NCBI GenBank assembly: GCA_905215015.1
Contig: CAJMOS010000026.1
Span: forward strand, 1 to 27,863
Reading direction: 5' to 3'
Length of the DNA: 27,863 nt
Source of the DNA: an uncultured bacterium
GTDB lineage: Bacteria; Spirochaetota; Spirochaetia; Sphaerochaetales; Sphaerochaetaceae
In this document: positions 7,053-15,084 of the stretch, piece after piece
Numbering within the stretch: the stretch's first letter is position 1
Layout of the letters: each line of letters starts with the position of its first letter
Notes under the pieces: generated by a model
What the model saw: the letters and a program-made list of their open reading frames with translations, nothing else
What the model was told of the DNA's origin: nothing
Database searches by the model: none
Position numbers and translations under genes: made by a program

Positions 7053-8063
7053 TGTTTCCGTCCTTCTGTCTGCCGCATCCAAAATACCACGGCATGGTCG
7101 ATCCATCCTTCGGCCACCGTATGGAGACCGAGCCCAAATCCATGGGGAAGTCCGTCAAAAATCTCAATCTCGGCGTCTGTCCCGTTTTCCCTGATCCGTC
7201 TGATCCTCCGCTCCATCACACGCCAGCTGGCAATCCAGTCACCGGTTCCCACGACCGCGTAGGTGGGAGCCCGGTTGCGTTTGACCTTCAGCGTCGTGGT
7301 GGCCGGTTCCCACGACCGCGTAGGTGGGAGGCTCTATCCCAGTCACCTCGTCAAGACCGGTGTACTCCATGATGACGGCGGCGGGCTTGGGCAGTTGCCT
7401 TTCTCCGAAGGCAGCGGTGCCATAGGTCCCGACCCAAGCCGCCATGCGGGCTCCTGCCGAACCACCCCACAGCGAATACCCGTCCATCGAGATGCCCATG
7501 GCCTCCTGATGTTCGAACAGGAAAGCGATGGCACGGGAAAGATCCTGGCAGGCAGTGCCGGCTCCCGGACGGTATATCAGAGCGAAGGCGTTGTAGCCTT
7601 GCTCGCTGAGGGCAAGCGCATGCGGGAAGCTGTCCTGCATGGCGCCCACGTAGGCGAAGCCGCCTCCGGCATTGACAATGGCCGTCCTACCCCCTTCCTT
7701 TCCTTTGAAAAAGAAGAGCCCGGTATCCCGCTTGGCGGGATCCTGACGTTTTTCCTCCTCGGAGTAGATGTCATGGAAGACCTGGCGACCCGAGGCCGCC
7801 TCGTCGTGCAGGTAGTTGGCGATTTTCACCGTCTCGTCCGGGTCAATCGCATCGTACCAGGTCAGCCTGAGCGTCCCGAGCGTGGAACCGCTCATGTACC
7901 CCTCGTCGACCGGAAACAGCAGCCTGCCGTTTCCCTGGAACACAGGGTCGTCCATGACATCCCTGATTGTCGTCGTCCTCGTGTATGGATGCATCTTCTC
8001 ACTCCCAAAGGCCACGCCGAGCGCAACCAGCATGGCAAGTCCCAACGCAATGCCTCTTTTCAT
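7049..8063 (-). pseudogene. Secreted alpha/beta esterase gene, frameshifted by a 61-bp insertion with 28-bp direct repeats
   Basis: Two frames together make one esterase. The first part starts at the ATG at 8063 with signal peptide MKRGIALGLAMLVALGVAFG and carries the nucleophile elbow WGGSAGA (Ser202). It loses frame after VVGTG near 7300 and stops at 7239. The rest, DWIASWRVMERR through PHGFGLG to the stop at 7049, lies in another frame and supplies the expected Asp and His. The break coincides with a 28-bp exact direct repeat (7242-7269 and 7303-7330) offset by 61 nt. Removing 61 bp restores a seamless 317-residue protein. As read, the catalytic Ser is separated from Asp/His, so the product should be inactive. 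An assembly error is possible. Confidence 0.8.
7242..7330. repeat. 28-bp direct repeat flanking a 33-bp spacer
   Basis: Identical 28-bp copies lie at 7242-7269 and 7303-7330. Their 61-nt offset is not a multiple of three and causes the frameshift in the esterase gene. Recombination between the copies would restore the frame. Confidence 0.9.
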
Positions 8064-8143
8064 CTTTGGCACCCACCGCAGCCGGTGTTCCATCCAGCCA
8101 ATCCTGAAGACCTTTCGTTCTTTGCATTTCTTCTCGTCCGCAT
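8060..8143 (-). CDS. 27-residue leader ORF coupled to the esterase
   Basis: The ATG at 8143 has an ideal ribosome site (GGAGG, 5 nt spacing). It encodes a 27-residue basic peptide with a CGGC motif near its end. Its TGA (8062-8060) overlaps the esterase ATG at 8063 as ATGA. The esterase start itself lacks a clear ribosome site. Ribosomes finishing this peptide would therefore start the esterase, so it may serve only for translational coupling. No homology is recognised. Confidence 0.5.
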   Translation of the reverse strand: MRTRRNAKNERSSGLAGWNTGCGGCQR

Positions 8144-8217
8144 AGGAACCTCCTCCCCGGCACATTTTCATGGTACGTACGAACGACCCGAGGAAAACAT
8201 GCAATCATTGTATGGTG

Positions 8218-9096
8218 CTATAAGTTCTTGGTATCTTCCGCCGGACCATACCAGGTCACGCCCGGCCTGTCGGGGTTGGTGTTGACGGCAAGGTGGGCGA
8301 AGGTCGAACCGGGCGCAGCGCCATGGAAGTGTTTCACCCCGGGCGGGCAGAAGGCCACATCCCCCGGGTGCAACACCTCAAGCGGTCCGCCTTCCATCTG
8401 ATGGCATCCCACCCCGTCGGTGGCGATCAGGATCTGGCCTCCCTCGTGGCTGTGCCAATCGCTTGCCACTCCTTCGTCGAAGACCACGTAGTGCATGGCA
8501 GGAGCCCCAGCCGCATTGTCAGGGCCGACAACATCGGCAAGCGAGATTGTCCCGGTGAAGGCGGGAAGCTTCACCACTCCTTCAGGGCGGTGGAACATCC
8601 ATCCGTCCGAAGGGGGATTCCCTTGGTATTCTTCACCGGCAAGGTGGTTGTACCAGGCATCCGCCACCAGCATCTGCCGGGAATCGTCACCGTGATAGGC
8701 ATCATCCCAGACCACCATCTGGCTGAACCAGCTGTCCTTCGTGGCGCCATGCCAGTGGAGCACACCCGCAGGAATGTCGAGGATATCCCCTTGACGGAGG
8801 ATTTGGGCCGGTTTGCCTGCCTCTTGGTAATACCCTACCCCTCCAGTGACCAAGACGACCATGCCTCCATGGGTGTGCCAAGGGCTGCGTGCACCCGGAC
8901 TGAAGGTCACGGTGTTGGTCGATGGAAAGTGAAAGGTCTCATCGTAGCGGATCATAGGGCGGATAAAGAAATCGCCAATGAAAGACGGAGAACTGACCTT
9001 TTCGCCGACCGGGAAGACCAGTTGCGTTCGGGTTTCGGCCCACGCCCCGCCCAACAGAAGCAGCAGGCCCGACAGGATCATGCATGTCCGTTTCAT
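8218..9096 (-). CDS. Secreted bicupin protein
   Basis: The product is 292 residues with a signal peptide (MKRTCMILSGLLLLLGGAWA). It has two cupin domains, each with both metal-binding motifs. The first has HTHGG (His74, His76) and HWHG (His114, His116). The second has HSHEGG (His215, His217) and HFHG (His256, His258). Both sites therefore look able to bind a metal. Such bicupins can be dioxygenases, decarboxylases or isomerases, and the activity is not evident. GAGGAGG lies 5 nt before the ATG and overlaps the end of the flavoprotein gene, so the two are co-transcribed. The secreted location matches that of the neighbouring esterases and flavodoxin. Confidence 0.85.
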   Translation of the reverse strand: MKRTCMILSGLLLLLGGAWAETRTQLVFPVGEKVSSPSFIGDFFIRPMIRYDETFHFPSTNTVTFSPGARSPWHTHGGMVVLVTGGVGYYQEAGKPAQILRQGDILDIPAGVLHWHGATKDSWFSQMVVWDDAYHGDDSRQMLVADAWYNHLAGEEYQGNPPSDGWMFHRPEGVVKLPAFTGTISLADVVGPDNAAGAPAMHYVVFDEGVASDWHSHEGGQILIATDGVGCHQMEGGPLEVLHPGDVAFCPPGVKHFHGAAPGSTFAHLAVNTNPDRPGVTWYGPAEDTKNL

Positions 9097-9105
9097 GTTT
9101 CCTCC

Positions 9106-9720
9106 TCATGGCGTGCGGATGAAATTCGTGAATACCCGCCGTTCCATTTCCGGTTTCTTCTGGGCGGCAATCGCCTTGATGAGGAAGGCCATATTGGTGG
9201 CAAGGTTGCGGGCAGTCTGCACGCCCTCCGCGTCCCGCATCACATCCTCGGCCGTATAGCCGTGCACATCGTTCCAATAGGAAGATGGAGCGACGGGCAT
9301 GCCATTGATGCCGAAGAACTGGTTCATCGCCTCGAACGTGGCGCTGTTGCCCCCTCTCCTGCAGGAGACGACACTGGCTCCGACCTTCATATGGAGGTCG
9401 ACACCCGAGCTGTAGAACAGCCGCTGCACAAAACTGAGGATCGTCCCGTTCGGGTTTCCATAATAGACCGGGGTGCCGAGGATGACGCCGCTGGCATCCC
9501 TGAGCTTCGGCGCCGTCTCGTTGACCAGGTCGGAAAACACGCAACGGCCGGTCTTCTTGCATCTGCGGCAGCCGATGCAGCCGCGGATATCCTTGTTGCC
9601 GACCATGATCTCTTCGGTCTCGATGCCCTCGTCATGGAACACCTGTGCGATCAAGGTGAATGCCGTATGGATGCAACCCTTCAGGTCAGGACTGCCATTG
9701 ACCATCAGTACCTTTGCCAT
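9106..9720 (-). CDS. NADPH-dependent FMN reductase family, iron-sulfur flavoprotein-like
   Basis: The product is 204 residues. The second of two adjacent ATGs (9720) fits the GGAGG site best. MAKVLMVNGSPDLKG is the FMN-binding loop of the NADPH-FMN reductase/flavodoxin-like family, and VILGTPVYYGNPNG is the second flavin contact. Between them four cysteines are spaced C48-x2-C51-x2-C54-x5-C60. This compact cluster resembles that of iron-sulfur flavoproteins, so a [4Fe-4S] cluster is likely in addition to FMN. It is predicted cytosolic. It probably shuttles electrons from NAD(P)H or ferredoxin to an unknown acceptor. It sits between the aldo/keto reductase and the bicupin in one operon with 9-12 nt gaps. 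Confidence 0.8.
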   Translation of the reverse strand: MAKVLMVNGSPDLKGCIHTAFTLIAQVFHDEGIETEEIMVGNKDIRGCIGCRRCKKTGRCVFSDLVNETAPKLRDASGVILGTPVYYGNPNGTILSFVQRLFYSSGVDLHMKVGASVVSCRRGGNSATFEAMNQFFGINGMPVAPSSYWNDVHGYTAEDVMRDAEGVQTARNLATNMAFLIKAIAAQKKPEMERRVFTNFIRTP

Positions 9721-9732
9721 CATTTCCTCCGT

Positions 9733-10605
9733 TCAGTCATGGATGTTCCATGCGTGCAACGCCTCGACAAAGGAAGGGCTCGCATGGTCGACAATCTCGC
9801 TGTGGCCAAGATCCTTCTTGCCGATCAAGGCCATTTCCTCGTCAGTCAGCTCGAAATCCCAGATATCCAGGTTCTGCTCCATGCGCTCGGCATGGACGGA
9901 TTTCGGTATGACCGACACCCCGCGCTGCACGTTCCATCGGAGCACCACCTGGGCAGGGCTCTTGCCGTAGCGCCGGCCGATCTCGGTCAGCACCGGATCG
10001 GTGAAGATGCCGTGCTTGCCCTCTGCCAGCGGGCCCCAGGCCTGCGGCACGACGCCGAGTTTGTGCATGTTCTCCAATGCGGCGTTCTGGGGGAAGAACG
10101 GGTGAAGCTCCACTTGGTCCACCATCGGGGGAATCTCCACGTTGAGGTACAGGTTGGTCAGGATGGCCGGATAGAAGTTGGCCACGCCGATAGCGCGCAC
10201 CAGCTTTTCCCGGTATGCCCGTTCCAGGCCACGCCAAGCGGCGAAGTAGTCCCCCATCGGCTGGTGGAGCAGCACCATGTCCACGTAGGGAAGGTCCATG
10301 GCCTCGAGCGAGGCGCGCACCGCCTGATAGGCAGTCTCCTCCGTCTTCTGGTCCTGCACCCACACCTTGGTGGTGATGAAGAGCCCGTCCCGGCCGACCA
10401 GCTTGTCGCCGATTGCGCGGATGGCGGCCTTCCCGACCGCTTCCTCGTTGCCGTAGGCTGCCGCGGTGTCAATCAGGCGGTAGCCCGTCCTGATTGCCTC
10501 GTAGGTCACCGCCTCTGCTTGGGCGGGATCCGGAATCTGAAAGACTCCGAACCCCTCTAGCGGCAACTGTACGCCATTTGACAATTCCACGCTCGGCACC
10601 TTCAT
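9733..10605 (-). CDS. Aldo/keto reductase (2,5-diketo-D-gluconate reductase-like)
   Basis: The product is 290 residues, typical of a single-domain AKR. The catalytic tetrad is complete: Asp46 and Tyr51 (IDTAAAYGNE), Lys80 (TTKVW) and His114 (LLHQP). The NADPH-phosphate-binding element IPKSVHAERMEQN lies near the C-terminus. The enzyme should reduce aldehydes or ketones with NADPH in the cytosol. The sequence style is that of the DkgA/DkgB group, though substrate range cannot be read from sequence. It starts 1 nt after the stop of the preceding hydrolase gene, so the two are tightly coupled. Together with the LysR gene and the iron alcohol dehydrogenase nearby it recalls YqhD/DkgA aldehyde-detoxification sets. 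Confidence 0.9.
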   Translation of the reverse strand: MKVPSVELSNGVQLPLEGFGVFQIPDPAQAEAVTYEAIRTGYRLIDTAAAYGNEEAVGKAAIRAIGDKLVGRDGLFITTKVWVQDQKTEETAYQAVRASLEAMDLPYVDMVLLHQPMGDYFAAWRGLERAYREKLVRAIGVANFYPAILTNLYLNVEIPPMVDQVELHPFFPQNAALENMHKLGVVPQAWGPLAEGKHGIFTDPVLTEIGRRYGKSPAQVVLRWNVQRGVSVIPKSVHAERMEQNLDIWDFELTDEEMALIGKKDLGHSEIVDHASPSFVEALHAWNIHD

Positions 10606-10606
10606 C

Positions 10607-11659
10607 TCACAGCCCCCGCTTCCTCAGCCAGGCCTCGATGAGGTCGTAAATCTGCTTGTTGTTCATTTCCTGGAACAGGAAGTGGCTGTTGCCGGTAATT
10701 CCCATCTTCGGCAGGTCCCATACCTCGGCGTACCCGCCATCGGCGTTGTAATGGTCGGCAAAGTCGAGCGCTTGGTCGCGTACCGACTTCCAGAACGCGG
10801 TGGACTGGATGTCGGAAGGACCGTTGTCGATATTGTCACCGAAAATGATGACCATCGGGATCTTGGCGTCCAGGAATTTCTTGTACGTATCCGAGCCGAC
10901 TTCCGGGGTCCCGCCAGGTTCCACGGCGATCAGGGCTGCCATATGCTCCGTATCAGTCTGCCAGCCGACCCTCCCCCCCTGGGAGTGGGTTATATAGACC
11001 ACCTTCCGGTCCGTCATTTCCGCTGCATCGGAAAGCACGTCACCCAGCACGCCGCCGAAGAGCTTCTCGTCATAGGAACCCGCGTTCGGCGTCATCTGTC
11101 TGAAGAACTGGTTCTGTGCCTCTTCTCCAGCCGGGAACTGGCTGCCGGGATAGCGCTGGGGAGCCATACGACCGATACGGAAGTGCGTGTACCAAGCCTG
11201 ATCACCGGGCAGGTAGGCCTTCGGATCGCCGGAAACGATGTCCAAGGCATCCTCGGTCATGCGGACCGTGCTGGCTGCCTCACCTCTGCGCGGCTGGTCG
11301 ACAAGGAAGACCGAGCGGTTGTTGCGCAACGCCATGTCGCTCCAGCCTTCCCTGCCGTCCGGAGTGGTCATCCAGCCGGTCCTCGTCTGGCCATACCCGT
11401 GGAGGAACACCATCGGACTACGCCGCTCTTTGGAAGGAATCTGGAAGAGGACGCTTGCGTGGTCGACGTGTGCGGTGTTGCCCTCGCGGGTCATGCTGAG
11501 CCAGTTGGTCGTCGGATCATAGGTGCCGGGAACCGGAGCGGTCACGGTACCGCCGCTGGCGAATACGCCCTGCCGGGCAATCGAGAGCGATTTGGCGGAC
11601 AGCTGGCCGCCGAAAACAATCAAGCTGGCAAGAGCCAGAGCGCGGATCATGTGTTTCAT
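10607..11659 (-). CDS. Secreted alpha/beta hydrolase
   Basis: The product is 350 residues from the ATG at 11659, which has AGGAG 7 nt upstream. A signal peptide (MKHMIRALALASLIVFGGQLSA) targets it outside the cytoplasm. Catalytic elements are an HGYGQ oxyanion region (near 87), nucleophile elbow HSQGG (Ser226), Asp275 in FGDNID and His326 in GNSHF. It resembles bacterial secreted esterases of unknown substrate. It is the first gene of the leftward operon, opposite the LysR gene, and would be the first target of that regulator. The intergenic region of 115 nt contains the operator-like inverted repeat. Confidence 0.8.
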   Translation of the reverse strand: MKHMIRALALASLIVFGGQLSAKSLSIARQGVFASGGTVTAPVPGTYDPTTNWLSMTREGNTAHVDHASVLFQIPSKERRSPMVFLHGYGQTRTGWMTTPDGREGWSDMALRNNRSVFLVDQPRRGEAASTVRMTEDALDIVSGDPKAYLPGDQAWYTHFRIGRMAPQRYPGSQFPAGEEAQNQFFRQMTPNAGSYDEKLFGGVLGDVLSDAAEMTDRKVVYITHSQGGRVGWQTDTEHMAALIAVEPGGTPEVGSDTYKKFLDAKIPMVIIFGDNIDNGPSDIQSTAFWKSVRDQALDFADHYNADGGYAEVWDLPKMGITGNSHFLFQEMNNKQIYDLIEAWLRKRGL

Positions 11660-11774
11660 CAGGTATCTCCTTGTGTTTGTCGATGGCACCAGTATGGCGA
11701 CCCGGAACGAAAAGATAAAATCCAATAATCGGATATCACTATTACTTTTTCAAATAGTGATGTATACTCCAGCC
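11660..11774. promoter_or_regulatory. Divergent control region with LysR-operator-like inverted repeat
   Basis: Arms ATCACTATT (11735-11743) and AATAGTGAT (11753-11761) form a perfect 9-bp inverted repeat with a 9-nt spacer, the usual size of a LysR-type site. A TATACT -10 (11763-11768) for the regulator gene abuts the right arm, so binding would affect autoregulation. The leftward promoter is weaker (candidate TTATCT and CATACT, about 16 nt apart, on the minus strand). The left arm sequence recurs at 15255-15263. Confidence 0.6.
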
Positions 11775-12623
11775 ATGCATGCATTTATCGAGTCCCACAT
11801 CCTGTACGTCTTTGTGACCTTTGCCGAACAGGGCACCCTTGTCAAAACGAGCGAGGTGCTCGGCATCAGCCAGCCTGCCTTGACCCAGAGCATGAAGAAG
11901 CTCGAGGACATCGTCGGGGTCAAGCTCTTCATCCGCAGCAAAAACAAGATAGCCCTCAATGAAAACGGACTGCTCTTGCTTGGGTATGCCCGGCAGATCA
12001 TGGCCTTGCAGGAGAAGATGATCGGCGAGGTGCGGGAAAAGGATGCGCGCAGCCATATCATCCGCTACGGCTCCATCGCCCCGGGGCCCGTCTTCGAGCT
12101 CTCTCCACGGCTTGGCCAGTTCTTTGTCGGACGTACCATCCAGAGCGAGGTGAAGGAGACAGAGGAACCCCTCTTCAAGGGACTGGACGACGGCACCTAC
12201 GACTTCATCGTCCTGCTGCACCAGCCCGAAGGATATTTTTCCAAGAAGCTCTTCGAGGAGCACCTTTCCATATTCCTGCCCAAAAGCCACCATCTGGCGA
12301 AGCGCAAGTCCATCGAGATGCAGGAACTGGACGGCGAAACCCTGCTGTTGATGGAAGGGCTGGGGTTCTGGAAAGAGCTGACGCTCAAGAAGCTTCCCCA
12401 TGCCAACATCATCTGGCAGAAAGAGCGGTCCCACTTCGTCGACATCATCAACCTTTCCAAGATTCCCAACTTCGTCACCAACATCACCAGCTCGAACGCG
12501 ACCCTTACCCCGCTGGAGACCAAGGACCGGATCGCCGTCCCCATCAGCGACAGCGAAGTCCACGTCACCTTTTATCTGGTGACAAAATGGCAGGACCGGA
12601 TGAGGTTCCTCGACATCACCTGA
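11775..12623 (+). CDS. LysR-family transcriptional regulator
   Basis: The product is 282 residues. The N-terminal winged helix-turn-helix is clear: FVTFAEQGTLVKTSEVLGIS, then QPALTQSMKKLEDIVGVKLF (roughly residues 11-50). A periplasmic-binding-protein-like effector domain follows from about residue 90. The start is taken at the ATG at 11775. An ATG at 11760 would add 5 residues, and neither has a ribosome site. A TATACT -10 lies 6 nt before 11775, so the mRNA may be leaderless. By family habit it should control the divergent operon (11659 to 5548) and itself, and the shared CACTATT motif suggests the 15055-15325 promoters too. The effector is unknown and may be an aldehyde or aromatic compound. 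Confidence 0.88.
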   Translation: MHAFIESHILYVFVTFAEQGTLVKTSEVLGISQPALTQSMKKLEDIVGVKLFIRSKNKIALNENGLLLLGYARQIMALQEKMIGEVREKDARSHIIRYGSIAPGPVFELSPRLGQFFVGRTIQSEVKETEEPLFKGLDDGTYDFIVLLHQPEGYFSKKLFEEHLSIFLPKSHHLAKRKSIEMQELDGETLLLMEGLGFWKELTLKKLPHANIIWQKERSHFVDIINLSKIPNFVTNITSSNATLTPLETKDRIAVPISDSEVHVTFYLVTKWQDRMRFLDIT

Positions 12624-12638
12624 CCGGGCATGCCGGTC
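12622..12638 (+). terminator. Hairpin at the end of the LysR gene
   Basis: GACCGG/CCGGTC arms with a GCATG loop overlap the LysR stop codon. No T-run follows directly. A longer GGGGAAAG...CTTTCCC pairing lies at about 12659-12705. Together they may separate the convergent genes. Confidence 0.3.
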
Positions 12639-12715
12639 CGGCCATCGACAGCGTGATTGGGGAAAGTAAGCCATGCTCCTTATCGCGCGCATGTCCCCTT
12701 TCCCTACCGGATGTC

Positions 12716-13861
12716 TCAGAATGACTTCGACTTGATGGACTCGAACGCTTTCCGGATTTCCTCCGTGTACTCCTTTCCGCCGACGACTATCTTTTCCTCG
12801 GGGAAGGAATCCTTGATCGTCTTGTGGAGGGACTCGGCAATCGTGTTGGTCGGATAGTTGTTGTCATCGGCGAATCCCGGGTCGGGAAGCAACGGAAGGA
12901 TGTTCGCTTCCTGGAGGATTGCGGTGACCGGCATGCCGTGATAGACCATGCCTTTGAACTGGCTGATGAAGGACAAAGGATACGTTCCGCTGTCGCGCGC
13001 GGCGTCAATCGCCTTTCGCAGGACCGCGTGCTCGTTCCCGTCAAGCGGTTTCATCCCCTGCATGGTCTTCACGTTGTCCTCCACCTGCTTCAACGAACTC
13101 ATGCCGGAAAGCACTGCCAGCACGCCCTCAAGTCCGGCGGCAAACCGAATCGCCCAAGAAGCCTGGGACTTGTCAGGTTCGGCCTGTTTCAGGATATCGG
13201 CCGCCACTTTGGGAAGATTGGCGAGGAAACCGCCTTTGACCGGTTCCATGATGATGACCCGCTTGCCATGCTTGCGGATCACTTCATAGCATTCTTTTGC
13301 CTGTACCAGCTCGGAATCCCAGTCGATATAGTTCAGGGCGATCTGGACGAATTCGGCCTCGGGATGCTCGGAGAGGATCTTGTCCAGTTCCTTCGCGCTG
13401 GAATGGAACGAGAAACCAAGATGCTTGATCTTCCCCTCTTCCTTCCACCGCATCGCATGTTCGAACAGGTGGGCGCTCTTCACGATGCCCGTTCCTTTCC
13501 CGTCGACACCGTCATAATACCGCGTCTGCAGGTTGTGCAGCAGATAGTAGTCGACATACTCCACTCCAAGGTTCTTCAGCTGTTGGCTGAAGATCGGTTC
13601 GACCTGTTCCTCTGACGAGATGCCGAAGGTGGGGAATTTGGTCGCGATGGTGAAGGCGTTCCTCGGATGCCGGAGAACCACCGCATTGCGCGTCGCCTCC
13701 TCGCTCTTGCCATTGTGGTAGACAAAGCTCGTGTCGAAATAGGTGTAGCCCGCTTCCAGGAACCGGTCCACCATTGCGTCAAGCTACCTGTAATCGAAAT
13801 CGGTCGGCCCGCCTACAACCGGCAGGCGCATCATTCCAAAACCCAACATCGTCTTTTCCAT
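12716..13861 (-). pseudogene. Aldo/keto reductase gene interrupted by an in-frame amber codon
   Basis: From the ATG at 13861 (AAGGAG ribosome site) the frame reads MEKTMLGFGMMRLPVVGGP..DFDYR, then TAG at 13786-13784 (codon 26). It resumes in the same frame with LDAMVDRFLEAGYTYFDTSF. Without the TAG it would be 381 residues, the size of the larger AKRs of the COG1453 type. A single C-to-T change from CAG would explain the stop. Re-initiation at the ATG at 13774 lacks a ribosome site and would drop the first beta strand. The AKR core is otherwise intact (FDTSFVYHNG, IATKF, YLLHN). The C-terminal part has none of the cysteines that usually form the 4Fe-4S centres of this group. It is the last gene of the leftward unit starting near 15055. 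Confidence 0.8.
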
Positions 13862-13988
13862 AGTCTCTCCTTGCATGGCTTCATTGACCCATGCGTTTCT
13901 TCCATCGTTGTCCAGCGAAACAACTCCGCACAGCGCGGACGTTGCATGTCAGATAATAGGCGACATTCGCCTCCGGATCCGATCCGTA

Positions 13989-14822
13989 TCACAAGCTCCA
14001 GAGAAAAGGCATGGCATGCCGTATCTCCACTTCCAGCGAAGCCAGGTCGTGGCCACCGTCTTCATTTTCCCAATAGAGAAGGCTGTCCTTCGTGAAGAGG
14101 TCCCCCTGCCGTTCCCACAGCGCTTTGACCTGCCTTTGCATCTGGTATTTCGTCCCGTCCCGTTTCCCTACCATGGCGATGACACGGAAGTCCCCCGCTC
14201 CCAGGCCTGTATTGCAGAGTCCCTTCGCCAGAAGATCCGCGACATCACCCTGCCTCCAGCAGTCGCCTGCCATCGGCAGGAAGTAGGCGAAATACTGCGG
14301 CTTTGCCATGAGCATCTCCCAAGTGGTGACACCGCCCATGGAGTAACCACCGAACGCGCGGTGCAGCCGGCTGTCCGCAAGAGCCTTCTCGTCCGTTCCC
14401 TTGGCAAAGGTATGGTAGGTCCCTTCCACGGCCTTGATGAGCACGTCGATTTCCTCCTGCGCGAAGAACCGGTTCAACGGATAGTCCTGGCGGTAGTCGC
14501 GTGCCACGAACGACCGGTCCGGATAGTAGGTCGGAAAAACTACGAGAGAGGATGCAGTCTCGCCTCTGGACATCCAATCGTCCAGAAGCGGCGCCATCGC
14601 CTCCGCCAACTGCCTGGCGCCATCCGATGAGCCGTGCAACAGGTACACTACGGGCATTGCGCTTTCCCTGCCATAAGAAGCCGGCACATAGACATATGCC
14701 GTCTTCCCATAGGTCTTTCCGCTATAGGTGACCGCGTAGGAGACGCTTTCGATTCGTCCTTGAAGCTCCGCGAAGACGCTGTTCGCCACCAGGCCCACAA
14801 ACAACAGAACAAAAAGCCTCAT
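13989..14822 (-). CDS. Secreted esterase (esterase D/feruloyl esterase family)
   Basis: The product is 277 residues from the ATG at 14822, whose ATGA overlaps the stop of the preceding ORF. An ATG at 14831 is an alternative. A signal peptide (MRLFVLLFVGLVANSVFA) is followed by the PF00756-type fold: YLLHGSSDG (oxyanion region), nucleophile elbow GGYSMGG (Ser161), probable Asp222 in GKRDGTK and His258 in DGGHD. Relatives hydrolyse feruloyl or acetyl esters on plant xylan or cleave S-formylglutathione, and the signal peptide favours the first. It is one of five hydrolases in this island, so the cluster may release and then reduce ester-linked aromatic or acyl groups (inference). Confidence 0.82.
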   Translation of the reverse strand: MRLFVLLFVGLVANSVFAELQGRIESVSYAVTYSGKTYGKTAYVYVPASYGRESAMPVVYLLHGSSDGARQLAEAMAPLLDDWMSRGETASSLVVFPTYYPDRSFVARDYRQDYPLNRFFAQEEIDVLIKAVEGTYHTFAKGTDEKALADSRLHRAFGGYSMGGVTTWEMLMAKPQYFAYFLPMAGDCWRQGDVADLLAKGLCNTGLGAGDFRVIAMVGKRDGTKYQMQRQVKALWERQGDLFTKDSLLYWENEDGGHDLASLEVEIRHAMPFLWSL

Positions 14823-15022
14823 TTTCCGCATTGCGCTTGCACTCCCCGGGGAAGGTCCGACTGGATGCTGGTCTCCTTCCATGCCTCAACTTCTTCCAGC
14901 GTCTGTTCCACCGCCAGCGCTCTGTCCGGATATTCCTCCTTGAAATGCCGCACACGGCTTCTGTCTTCCTTCCAGAAAGCCGTACTCCACAACACCAAGA
15001 ATCCTTCCAGCGACCACCCCAA
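14819..15022 (-). CDS. Small ORF upstream of the esterase, possibly 5'-truncated
   Basis: The frame ends in TGA at 14819-14821, overlapping the esterase ATG as ATGA. It contains a charged, coding-like sequence (HFKEEYPDRALAVEQTLEEV). The only starts are a TTG at 15022 (67 residues, AAGG 6 nt upstream), or none. The frame stays open back to a TAA at about 15054. I do not recognise the protein. The promoter at 15055-15084 lies just before it, so a short leader ORF coupled to the esterase is possible. Truncation of a longer gene is the alternative. Confidence 0.4.
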   Translation of the reverse strand: MGWSLEGFLVLWSTAFWKEDRSRVRHFKEEYPDRALAVEQTLEEVEAWKETSIQSDLPRGVQAQCGK

Positions 15023-15054
15023 ACCCGGCCTTTTCCAGCTCCACGGATAGCCTT

Positions 15055-15084
15055 ATTCTAGAAATCTCCATTTTTCCTGTACAA
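15055..15084 (-). promoter_or_regulatory. Promoter of the esterase/AKR unit
   Basis: On the minus strand TTGTAC (15084-15079) and TAGAAT (15060-15055) are 18 nt apart. The -10 lies in the 8-bp palindrome TTCTAGAA (15056-15063). The opposite promoter at 15296-15325 has the same design. Confidence 0.55.

Noticed and set aside
7239..8204. Upstream extension of the esterase start to 8204
   Set aside because: The signal peptide begins at the ATG at 8063. The extension has no ribosome site in frame and overlaps the coupled leader ORF.
8293..10560. Open reading frame of 755 codons on the plus strand
   Set aside because: It lies opposite three genes with clear family motifs and ribosome sites. Its protein is rich in His, Arg and Gly with no recognisable domain, as expected for an antisense frame in GC-rich DNA.
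11523..11774. Upstream extension of the LysR frame
   Set aside because: It would overlap the divergent hydrolase gene and the operator region. The helix-turn-helix begins right after the ATG at 11775.
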